Shown here: positions 24,392-32,258 of the stretch, piece after piece | Numbering within the stretch: position 1 is the stretch's first letter | How the letters are laid out: each line of letters opens with the position of its first letter | Assembly (NCBI GenBank): GCA_937863685.1 | Contig: CALMGM010000001.1 | Location: 1-64,000 of the forward strand | Source: an uncultured bacterium | GTDB lineage: Bacteria > Edwardsbacteria > AC1 > EtOH8 | DNA: 64,000 bases | Direction: 5' to 3' | Program-made: the position numbers and the translations under genes | The notes under the pieces: model-generated | What the model was told of the DNA's origin: nothing | Database searches by the model: none | What the model saw: only the letters and a program-made list of their open reading frames with translations

Positions 24392-26212
24392 TTATCTCAA
24401 AATTATCATTTTTTTGGTGCCAGACCAATCACCACAATTCAACCTATAGATATAAACTCCGTTGGCGGCAGTTCTCCCCGAATTGTCCTTGCCGTTCCAG
24501 CTGGCCGAATAAATACCGGGCTGCTGGTGGCCTTCTACCAATGTATTTACCAATTGTCCCAGCGTATTGTAGATCTTCAAGCTGACGTTTCCGGGCTTGG
24601 CCAACTGGTAGCTGATATGGGTCTGGCTTCTGAGTGGATTCGGGACATTTTGGAATAATTGATATTCATAATTGGTAATCGGCAACTCCGGTCTTCCCGC
24701 CACGCCTGTTGCGCTATCCGGTCCGAAGAATATTGTGGTATCATTTAACGCTTTGGCCTGAATTTTATAATAATATTTTGTACCCGTAGAAACAGAAGAA
24801 TCGTTGAATGCATATGCCTGTAAGGTCGTATCCAGCCGAATCGTATCATACGTGGTGTGTACCAAGCTATAAGGCCCCGAAATTGCCGAGGCTCTTAGCA
24901 CATTGAATCCATAGTTGGCAAACTGCCTGGAAGTGGCCCAATTTACCTTTATACAGCTATCCTGTGCGGTTGCCCGCAGGCTGTCAAAAGTTGCTTCGCC
25001 CATTATTTCATATATTTTGGTATCGTAATATTCTATTGTACCGCTGGGTTTGATAAAATAATAACCGCTGGATATGATCTCGCAATAGCCGTTTTTATTA
25101 ACATCATAAACTCCAACAACTGCTCTATTAAGTCTACTGCTATATGGTCCTGGTCCGGTGATACCTTTATAAATACGTTGATAATTATCATTGCCAAATG
25201 CCTTGAACACAAGAAGGCTTTCCGGTGTAACCACCACCATTTCCAATGTATCGTCCCCGTCAATATCGCCTGTTTTTAAATCCCAACCAGTACCCATATT
25301 GGGGCCGGTGTTTGTAGAAAGATTTGTTTGCAGGGTAATGCTCCAGGAGCACCCGTAAGAATTAACGGCTGTAGCTTCAAATATTGTTATTACATTATCC
25401 CATTTATCCGTACCGTCATTATGCCTGCCAGCGATAATGAATTCCGGCTTGCCATCCCCATCCATATCCCCTGCTTGGGCAGCTTTATAAGCGCCCTTGG
25501 TATATACACTGTCCTGGGCTTCCAGTTGGTAGGTATCATCACCGATACATTCATAAGTATAAACATCGGCAACCTGGTCGAAAGCTCCATCGTCAGCAAA
25601 GGTGAATTCCATCCTGCCGTCTCCATCCCAGTCACCAAAGGCTATGCCCCCATAATATGCTGCTACAGGCGGCTTATCTTTAAAAACCAATTGATACTGG
25701 TTATCCCCCGTGCATTCGTATATGCGGGTGGTCCAATCTGTTCTTGCCCTGCATAGTATTTCCTTTTTGCCATCCTGATCCAGATCGGTAATATATGCAT
25801 CCCAAGGATCAGCAGTATCTGCCGTATCTGCCCAGACTAAATTTGATATATATGAATTATAATCAGGCGACTCCCAGACGGTAATTGGTCCACCAGCATT
25901 TCGCCCTACCATGTCGGCTAAACTATCATCATCAATATAACCGGCACACCAAGATTCAGAACTGCATGGTGGATTTATGCTGAGATAGGAATAATTATTA
26001 TCACCTTCATATAACCATAGTGACCATGGCCATGGTATTGCCAGATTGCTTTCATAAAAATATATTTCATTCAGGCCGTTATGATCGCTGTCAATCACGG
26101 TTAAATTATAAATCGTGCTTTTATCTGAAGAATATATCTGCTTCAACGAAACAGCGAAAGCCGATATGCATAACAGCACCAAAAGACAGCACAATAAAAG
26201 TATTTTCTTCAT
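24392..26212 (-). CDS. Secreted FG-GAP/VCBS-repeat protein with C-terminal sorting domain
   Basis: A 606-residue exported protein with a signal peptide (to about residue 20). Residues about 30-390 contain repeated D-x-D-x-D-G calcium-binding loops (D-Q-D-G-K-K-E, D-W-D-G-D-G-R-M-E, D-M-D-G-D-G-K-P-E) typical of a FG-GAP/VCBS beta-propeller. A fibronectin-III-like domain follows (about 410-510). The last ~85 residues are the FlgD-like/type-IX-like module (L-F-Q-N-V-P-N-P ... G-V-Y-I-Y-R-L). Likely a cell-surface or released binding protein; the ligand is unknown. Confidence 0.85.
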   Translation of the reverse strand: MKKILLLCCLLVLLCISAFAVSLKQIYSSDKSTIYNLTVIDSDHNGLNEIYFYESNLAIPWPWSLWLYEGDNNYSYLSINPPCSSESWCAGYIDDDSLADMVGRNAGGPITVWESPDYNSYISNLVWADTADTADPWDAYITDLDQDGKKEILCRARTDWTTRIYECTGDNQYQLVFKDKPPVAAYYGGIAFGDWDGDGRMEFTFADDGAFDQVADVYTYECIGDDTYQLEAQDSVYTKGAYKAAQAGDMDGDGKPEFIIAGRHNDGTDKWDNVITIFEATAVNSYGCSWSITLQTNLSTNTGPNMGTGWDLKTGDIDGDDTLEMVVVTPESLLVFKAFGNDNYQRIYKGITGPGPYSSRLNRAVVGVYDVNKNGYCEIISSGYYFIKPSGTIEYYDTKIYEIMGEATFDSLRATAQDSCIKVNWATSRQFANYGFNVLRASAISGPYSLVHTTYDTIRLDTTLQAYAFNDSSVSTGTKYYYKIQAKALNDTTIFFGPDSATGVAGRPELPITNYEYQLFQNVPNPLRSQTHISYQLAKPGNVSLKIYNTLGQLVNTLVEGHQQPGIYSASWNGKDNSGRTAANGVYIYRLNCGDWSGTKKMIILR

Positions 26213-26781
26213 TTGAAAAACCCCTTTCAGGGTATTAACCGTTTTGATTCCCTTATGTGTTCTTTTTCTTTTTTGTCCCGCCCCTTTCGTTTGCCAGGCA
26301 AGTAGGTCTACTCAGGGCAGGCTCCAGAAAAAGAACCAAAAAGAAAAAAGCTCGTCGCTAAACCTCTGCTCAGAAGCCCTATGTCGTCGGCCTAAATTTG
26401 ACAAACTCGCTTTGCTCAAACAATGCCAAATTCTTAAGTGCCTCCGCTAAAGCTATGGCACTCGTGGAAGCCCAATATAATGCATAAGCGGACGGCCTCC
26501 ACTTTTCAGCAACAGAGCTAACGCGACCTTTCCCTGCTCACCGGCAGGTGCATAAATGGGGTCCGGGGGCACAGTACGGGTTGACTGCTGAAAACAAATA
26601 CCTGATCGACCTATGCACCGCAGCGTGTGCCCTCAACAGCAGAAACGGAAAGTATCATTATCATTGTGAAAATCATCAAGCCTGTGCCCCCGGCGGGTCT
26701 TTCGCCCTTTCTGCCCGGACAGAAAGGGCAGCAAGACACACACCACAGACAACCCAATATTCATATTGTTGCTTATACCCT
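26213..26781. other. 569-bp gene-free region rich in inverted repeats
   Basis: No plausible gene on either strand. Visible structures are a 10-bp inverted repeat GTTCTTTTTC/GAAAAAGAAC (26259-26268, 26327-26336), a 12-bp perfect inverted repeat CCGGGGGCACAG/CTGTGCCCCCGG (26563-26574, 26682-26693) with 107 bases between the arms, and a perfect hairpin with 10-bp stem and 6-nt loop at 26704-26729. It may be a degenerate mobile element or a non-coding RNA locus. Confidence 0.5.
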
Positions 26782-27957
26782 TTAAATGCTTTTATAGATT
26801 TCCACCCACCTCTCCAATATGTTATCCCAGCTAAAGTTACGCTTCAATTGCTGATAGGCTCCCTCGGTAACTTTAGTTCTTAGGTCCTCATCTGTCAATA
26901 TCCTGGTAATTGCCCTGGCCAGAGCCCTGGGATCCTTCTCCGGAACCAGCAGTCCGGTCTCCTCATTTATTATGATATCGGTTATGCCACCCAGATCACT
27001 GCCTATGACCGGCACCTTGTAATTCATGGCCTCCAGGATGACCACCCCCAGCCCCTCGGTATCGCCCTTGGAATCTATGATGGCCGGCAGAACGAACACC
27101 GAAGCGCTGCGGTAGGCGCTCTCCAGCTCGGACTCGCTAACCCAGCCCGGCAGGCTTATCTTCCTTCCCAGATCTTGTGCCAGAGCCCGTTCCCTCAGCT
27201 TCTCCCTCTCTGGACCGTCACCAATGATGGCCAGATGGATATCCAGTTCCTGCGGCAGGTACTTAAGAGCATCGATCAGATAGATGATGCCCTTGCGTTC
27301 CACCAATCTGCTGACTGAAAGAATGATCTGGGCACCGGCCGGAGGCCGGGAGAACTCTTTGTTCTCCGGCAGGCTGATGGTATAGGGTATCACCTCCACC
27401 GGAACATCGGCCAGTTCCCTGATCTCGCCTGCGGTATAGTTGGAGATAGCCACCACCCGGTGGGACATCCGGGCCGACCAGCTTAAAAAGCCCTTCAGGA
27501 AAGGCAGGGATCGCTTCACCCAGCGCAGTTCCACCCCGTAAAAGGTGGTGACCACCGGCAGGCCGAAGAATGTCTTGGCTATCCATCCGAATATGGCATG
27601 CGGCAACGGCCAATGGACATGGACAGCATCGTATTTGTTTTGTTTCAGAACCTTGACCAATCCGATCATCCCGCCGATGACATAGAAAACCGGCATGATC
27701 TTGTACAACAGGGACCTCTTCATGCGGTCCGGGGTGGTCTCCTCGTGGGTCAGATCCTCCCAGCGCTTGAAGAAATAACGAAAACGGTGCACCGGCAGCC
27801 CGTGGACCACCTGGTCGCCCAAGCCTTTGTAGGACGGAGTGAATATCCCGGCCTCCAGGCCATGCGCCGGATAATGCCTCAGCATCTCGATCAGCCAGGG
27901 CGTAATGATGTCCTTTTCATCTCTGGGAAAAGCGGTGACAATGTGTAGGATTTTCAT
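26782..27957 (-). CDS. Glycosyltransferase family 4
   Basis: A 391-residue GT-B glycosyltransferase. It begins M-K-I-L-H-I-V-T-A-F-P, and the donor-binding half carries I-L-S-V-S-R-L-V-E-R-K-G, I-G-D-G-P-E-R and the E-x7-E-like segment E-G-L-G-V-V-I-L-E-A-M near residue 300. It most likely builds surface polysaccharide or a glycolipid; donor and acceptor cannot be read from sequence. ATG 27957 is chosen over 27975 because it starts the fold; a TATAAT box (27969-27964) places the transcription start at or near this ATG, suggesting a leaderless message. Confidence 0.87.
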   Translation of the reverse strand: MKILHIVTAFPRDEKDIITPWLIEMLRHYPAHGLEAGIFTPSYKGLGDQVVHGLPVHRFRYFFKRWEDLTHEETTPDRMKRSLLYKIMPVFYVIGGMIGLVKVLKQNKYDAVHVHWPLPHAIFGWIAKTFFGLPVVTTFYGVELRWVKRSLPFLKGFLSWSARMSHRVVAISNYTAGEIRELADVPVEVIPYTISLPENKEFSRPPAGAQIILSVSRLVERKGIIYLIDALKYLPQELDIHLAIIGDGPEREKLRERALAQDLGRKISLPGWVSESELESAYRSASVFVLPAIIDSKGDTEGLGVVILEAMNYKVPVIGSDLGGITDIIINEETGLLVPEKDPRALARAITRILTDEDLRTKVTEGAYQQLKRNFSWDNILERWVEIYKSI

Positions 27958-27963
27958 GGAAGA

Positions 27964-27969
27964 ATTATA
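27964..27969 (-). promoter_or_regulatory. -10 box near the GT4 start codon
   Basis: Minus-strand TATAAT whose expected start site, seven bases downstream, is the A of ATG 27957. An ACAAAA-CA-TTTTGT inverted repeat lies in its spacer; no clear -35 box is visible. Confidence 0.35.
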
Positions 27970-28017
27970 GCACAAAATGTTTTGTTTGAGAAAATAATTT
28001 TCGGGATCGGGCCAAGG

Positions 28018-28458
28018 TCAAAAAGCCTGCCCTCCGCCGGGTTCTGCCGATGGCCTTTGTCGTTCCCGCGACCAGTCGGGCAGTACTTTTTTCAGCCAGC
28101 CGGAGGCCGTCCTGCACCCAAGATGGTCGATGCTGAGACTGTCGCCGACGATAGTTTTCCGGTATCTCTTGACCACTACTGCTGAAATCGTAAAAGAGGT
28201 GTCGTTCAATGCCGGGATCCGGTAGATAAAAAATTTTGATTCCGGCAAGGGGACGCCCAGCATGGCGATGTCCTCCGCGTAATATCCCTGCTCGGCGTAA
28301 AAGGCATGTTGGGCGGTGCGCAGCATGGTCAGAACGCCGGATACCCGGTCATGAGGAGGGTGCAGGAATACATCCAGCTCGAACAGGAACCATTTCAAAA
28401 AGATGGCCGTCGCCGTAGTCAGGACCGCAGCAATGAGAATGTTTCTGATTTTTTTCAT
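28018..28458 (-). CDS. Pilin-like membrane-anchored protein
   Basis: A 146-residue protein with one N-terminal hydrophobic helix (about 8-28). It then has a segment typical of type IV pilin-like and pseudopilin proteins, L-R-T-A-Q-H-A-F-Y-A-E-Q-G-Y-Y-A. No classical prepilin peptidase site (G-F-T-L-x-E) is seen, so it may be pilin-fold in structure only. The C-terminus is basic and Pro/Arg-rich. It could be a minor pilin or a secretion-related protein; function unknown. Confidence 0.6.
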   Translation of the reverse strand: MKKIRNILIAAVLTTATAIFLKWFLFELDVFLHPPHDRVSGVLTMLRTAQHAFYAEQGYYAEDIAMLGVPLPESKFFIYRIPALNDTSFTISAVVVKRYRKTIVGDSLSIDHLGCRTASGWLKKVLPDWSRERQRPSAEPGGGQAF

Positions 28459-28553
28459 AACACCAGTAACTATACAAATTTTCCGCGATCGTTGTCAACA
28501 AAAAAGGCTGCTGCTTCGCTTTGTCTGCCGCGCTTCGATACTGTAGGAAAAAC

Positions 28554-28584
28554 AAAGAAGGGCCGCTGTCAGCGGCCCTTCTTT
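28554..28584. terminator. Terminator after the clostripain-like protease gene
   Basis: A 14-bp perfect stem (28554-28567 with 28571-28584) with a GTC loop, 20 bases past the stop codon at 28605 on the minus strand. Confidence 0.7.
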
Positions 28585-28604
28585 ATTGGACTAAATGGTC
28601 TGCT

Positions 28605-31600
28605 CTATTTGACCAGCACCATCTTTCTGGTCTGACTGAAATCCCCCGATGACAGTTTATAGAGATATACCCCTTCGGCCACCTTTCTTCCGGCATCATC
28701 CCTGGCGTCCCACATGGCCTGGTAATAGCCGGCGTTATGATAGCCGTCCACCAGTGTCCTCACCAGCTGTCCGGTAAGATTGTATACCTTGAGCGTGACA
28801 TTGGCCGGTTTTTCCATCTGGTAGGCTATCAGGGTCTTGTACCTGACCGGGTTGGGCGCGTTCTGGAACAGCAGGTTTGACAGCGTCATCCCCTGCGGAT
28901 TGAGCCGGGTATCCAGGTTTTCATCTATGGGCGAACTCCAGGCGGTCGGTGGGGTGAACAGCGCCGCTGAATTGACCGCGGCCGTGGCCGCCACGCCCAG
29001 CGTGCCGCCCTGGTTCTCCACCCCCGAGGCATAGGTTTCGGTGGTGATGCTGCCCCACTGGATCTTGATCTTGCCGTCGGGGGTCAGGATCATCTGGAAG
29101 GTCTGGGTGCTGGTGTTGGAGTAATTCTTGACGGCGTTGAACGACACCACAAACTTGGTGGCCGATGAATAATAGGTGATGGTGCCTCCGCCCGATACGT
29201 TAAGGTCCCTCCACAGCCCGGCTATCAGGGCATTGGGAGCCGCAGTGTTGGGGATGGCGGCCGGGCTGTAGGCGGTGGAGCTGGTGCCGAAATTGAGGAA
29301 CCCGTTGGAGCAGATGTTGACTGTGGTATAGCTGGTGCCGTAGAAGTTGAAGGTAAAACCGATGGACTTGCTGACGCTCTGGTCGTCTCCGGTCAGGCCG
29401 CTGGCCGTGGTGGCCGAGGCATCCCAGCTGTAGGTAGCGGTGCTCTTGGTGTAATTTGCGGTGGTGCCTCCGCTGGAGCCTCCCTTGATATACTCGTCCC
29501 ACACGGTGCTGGAGGCGACGGGAAGGTTATTGTAAGTGGCGTCGTAATTGGAGCCGTCGATCTTGCAGTGGTAGACCGCAATGCCCCGGGCATTGGCATA
29601 GGTGGACGAGTTCTTGTACAGCTTGACCGCCGATGTCACCGCGCCGATCACGTTGTCGCAGGCGGTGGTAAGGGTGGGCCGGGTGGTGATGGCGGCCTTG
29701 ACCTTGGTGGCGAAGTCCGACAGATCTATATGGTAGCTGAAATAGCTGGTCGAGAACTTGAGGGTGTTGGTCAGCGCCGTGCTGATGCTGGTGCCCAGGC
29801 CGGCCCCCCGGGCCGCCATCAGCTCGGTGGCCAATGTATTGACCTTGGTATCCAGGTCGGAGACCAGGGTCAGGTCCACCACCGACAGAGTCGACTGGCC
29901 GGAGGTCCCGTTGATAATGGCCTTGCCCAAGTCGATGGCGCTGGTGGTGGGAGTGGTGTTAAGTGTGTTCAGCCAGGTGGTATAATACCAGCCGGCGGCC
30001 CCTTCGGTCTCTTCGGAAACGTTGGCAACGTTGGCATAATTGCGGGATATGTCCAACACCTCCCACATGCCCATCAGGCAGGCATCCCAGCCGATATGGT
30101 CCAGGTTCCGGCCCAGGACGGTCTTGATCTGGGCCATGGCCCCGGCGAACTCGCCGTTGGCGATGCCGATCACCGAGCCGTGGGAATCATCGTTGGAAAA
30201 TCCCTTGAGGACCTCGTTCTCGCCGTCCTTCTTGTACCAGCCGTCGCCGTGATCCCACATGACCAAGGAATAGCGATTGGCCGGGTAGTTCTGGATGGCC
30301 CAAGTGGCGAAGCTGACCAAAGTGGCGGGATTGCCCATGTCCACTTCGCCCAGGTCCGATATCTGGTAGGCCGCAGTGGGGGTCATCCCGCTGGCGATCT
30401 TGAAACGTTTGCAGCTGGTCCAGTTCTCGTAGGTCGTTTCATAGCTGGACGAGCGGTCCATCTGGACGACGACATTGATCTTGCCCGAGCTGTAGGAGGC
30501 GGCCGCCATCTCCAGGAAGTCGTTGATCCCGTCGGCCTCCAGGTTGTTATCGGCGTTCAGGTAGATCATGACGGTCCATTCGGCCCCGCCGGTGCTGGCC
30601 GCCGCCTGGGAAACGGTGATGGTCTTGGGCGAGCCGGTAGTGCCGGTGGGCGCGGTAGCTGTGACGGTCACCGTGGCTGATCGGGCCGCGCCGGTGTTGG
30701 CCGCGGCAGTCATGGTGAACGAGCCCGGGGTGCTGCCGCTGGCCGTCGAGGTGGTGAGCCAGGTGGCGTCATCGGACACGGTATAGGAGATGACGTCAGC
30801 CGTGGCGGAATTGGTTACGCTGACTGTGCCGGAAGTTCCGCCAGCGGCCGCCGGTGACCAGGAGCTCATACTGACGGACAGGGCGGGGGTCGGAGTGGTC
30901 CCGCCGGTCACCGTGATGATCAGGGTGTAATTGCCGGAGCCGCTGTATTCATAGGCCCGGGCATACCAATAGCCGGTCGCGGTCGCAGTGAAGACCACCG
31001 AATCGGCCAGGCCGGTTCCCAGGGTGCTGGTGGCCTTCTGGGCCTGTGAGGGATCGTAGAGATACAGATCGTAATCCGCTGAAGAAGGTGGCACCACCTT
31101 CACCTTGATCTGCTGTCCGGCGGTCACGTTGAACTTGAAATAATCATCCCGGTCCGTGGCATCCAGATAGCAGGTATAGGTTGCCGGAGCCACCGACAAA
31201 GCGGCGGCGAATGTGTTTCCGGCATCGGTCCCGGAGCCGGCATCATTCTGGGTAACGGTGGAGGTGGTCCCGGTAAGGACTACGTCATCGATGTATACAC
31301 CGGTGTTTTGGACGCTGCCGTCGGAATTGAAATAAAAGCGGACCTGGGTGGCGGTGTTGGGAATGCTGACCGACTGCTGGGCCCAAGTCTGATAGCTGCC
31401 GGCCCTCTGCCAGGCAGTGGTCCAGGTGCTGCCCACCAAGTACTGCACCCGGATATAGTCGTAGCCGCTCTCGCTGTACTGCCAGATGTAGAATTTCAGA
31501 GTGACATCGGTATATCCTGACAAACTGACCGTTTTGGTCATATAATTGTTCTGGTTGGCGCCGTAGGGGCTGACATTATCGCACATGGCGCTGTAGGATG

Positions 31601-31766
31601 AGCTGTAATATTTGGTGGAGGTCTTGGTCCAGCCCCCGGTGGTGGGCGAAAGCGTCCAGCCGGTGGGGAAGCCGGTCATATTGTCCGAGAAGATTGTGGT
31701 CTGGGCCGAGGTCATGCCTGCCAAAAGGATGATGGCAGATACCACGAATAAACCGATCTTTTTCAT
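28605..31766 (-). CDS. Secreted clostripain-family (C11) cysteine protease, multidomain
   Basis: A 1053-residue exported protein. In order: signal peptide (to about 22, S-A-Q); a jelly-roll/MAM-like domain (about 23-170); a bacterial pre-peptidase C-terminal domain (about 180-285); a BACON-like beta domain (about 290-385); a C11 peptidase domain (about 390-760) with catalytic His506 in W-D-H-G-D-G-W and Cys563 in W-D-A-C-L-M-G; a further beta domain; and the FlgD-like sorting module (L-F-Q-N-A-P-N-P ... G-V-Y-L-Y-K-L). C11 enzymes cut after Arg or Lys. The ATG at 31766 follows AAGGTGGT; an upstream in-frame ATG at 31817 would break the signal peptide. Confidence 0.88.
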   Translation of the reverse strand: MKKIGLFVVSAIILLAGMTSAQTTIFSDNMTGFPTGWTLSPTTGGWTKTSTKYYSSSYSAMCDNVSPYGANQNNYMTKTVSLSGYTDVTLKFYIWQYSESGYDYIRVQYLVGSTWTTAWQRAGSYQTWAQQSVSIPNTATQVRFYFNSDGSVQNTGVYIDDVVLTGTTSTVTQNDAGSGTDAGNTFAAALSVAPATYTCYLDATDRDDYFKFNVTAGQQIKVKVVPPSSADYDLYLYDPSQAQKATSTLGTGLADSVVFTATATGYWYARAYEYSGSGNYTLIITVTGGTTPTPALSVSMSSWSPAAAGGTSGTVSVTNSATADVISYTVSDDATWLTTSTASGSTPGSFTMTAAANTGAARSATVTVTATAPTGTTGSPKTITVSQAAASTGGAEWTVMIYLNADNNLEADGINDFLEMAAASYSSGKINVVVQMDRSSSYETTYENWTSCKRFKIASGMTPTAAYQISDLGEVDMGNPATLVSFATWAIQNYPANRYSLVMWDHGDGWYKKDGENEVLKGFSNDDSHGSVIGIANGEFAGAMAQIKTVLGRNLDHIGWDACLMGMWEVLDISRNYANVANVSEETEGAAGWYYTTWLNTLNTTPTTSAIDLGKAIINGTSGQSTLSVVDLTLVSDLDTKVNTLATELMAARGAGLGTSISTALTNTLKFSTSYFSYHIDLSDFATKVKAAITTRPTLTTACDNVIGAVTSAVKLYKNSSTYANARGIAVYHCKIDGSNYDATYNNLPVASSTVWDEYIKGGSSGGTTANYTKSTATYSWDASATTASGLTGDDQSVSKSIGFTFNFYGTSYTTVNICSNGFLNFGTSSTAYSPAAIPNTAAPNALIAGLWRDLNVSGGGTITYYSSATKFVVSFNAVKNYSNTSTQTFQMILTPDGKIKIQWGSITTETYASGVENQGGTLGVAATAAVNSAALFTPPTAWSSPIDENLDTRLNPQGMTLSNLLFQNAPNPVRYKTLIAYQMEKPANVTLKVYNLTGQLVRTLVDGYHNAGYYQAMWDARDDAGRKVAEGVYLYKLSSGDFSQTRKMVLVK

Positions 31767-32030
31767 TTTACCACCTTTATAAATGTTAATGATTATCATA
31801 ACTTGATATAAATGCATATACTATACCAAACAAATTTTTAATATTAAACTATTACCTAATGCATTATATTGCAGATCGTTAAATATTAGCACCAAAAAAC
31901 AAAGGCAATTATATTTCTTATTTTTGTATCATATAGAGACATAATTGATAAAATCAACCTTTATCATAGATCAAATTAGTGAAAAGAAATTCTAATATAT
32001 TGTTTATCAATATGTTAAAATATATCATGC

Positions 32031-32049
32031 TTGTATCATTATGTTACAT
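32031..32049 (+). repeat. Operator-like 19-mer, copy 1
   Basis: TTGTATCATTATGTTACAT. It differs from the copy at 32240-32258 at two of 19 positions; each has TGTA and TACA ends in inverted order. Confidence 0.5.
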
Positions 32050-32199
32050 TTTATTAATCTGTTATATTATATCATCTCTTTAGATGTCAGATTTTTTATT
32101 ACCCAAGAAATATAACACCAGATGTATTGATTTTTTTACTGATTTTAATAAGTCGGGTTTAAAATCTATAGGGGTAATAAAAATACAACTAGAATTTTC

Positions 32200-32228
32200 T
32201 TGAAATTCAGGAAAGTCTGTGTTAAACT
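32200..32228 (+). promoter_or_regulatory. Sigma-70 promoter of the kinase-activator operon
   Basis: TTGAAA (32200-32205), 17-nt spacer, TAAACT (32223-32228). The start site near 32235 lies just before the second operator-like repeat. Confidence 0.55.
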
Positions 32229-32239
32229 AATTTTTAACA

Positions 32240-32258
32240 TTGTATCACTTTGTTACAT
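32240..32258 (+). repeat. Operator-like 19-mer, copy 2
   Basis: TTGTATCACTTTGTTACAT, ending one base before the kinase ATG and about five bases after the predicted transcription start, a position where a bound protein would block transcription or initiation. Confidence 0.5.

Larger units (their letters stand above)
31767..32258. promoter_or_regulatory. AT-rich divergent control region
   Basis: Very AT-rich gene-free stretch between the divergent protease and kinase genes. It contains the kinase promoter (32200-32228), two near-identical 19-bp operator-like repeats (32031-32049 and 32240-32258) and partial matches such as TTGTATCATA near 31925 and TTGTTTATCAATATGTTA near 32010. No small gene is supported. 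Confidence 0.5.

Noticed and set aside
26244-26883. Short plus-strand frames in the 26213-26781 gap
   Set aside because: They run through inverted repeats or into the GT4 gene antisense, and show no protein-like features.
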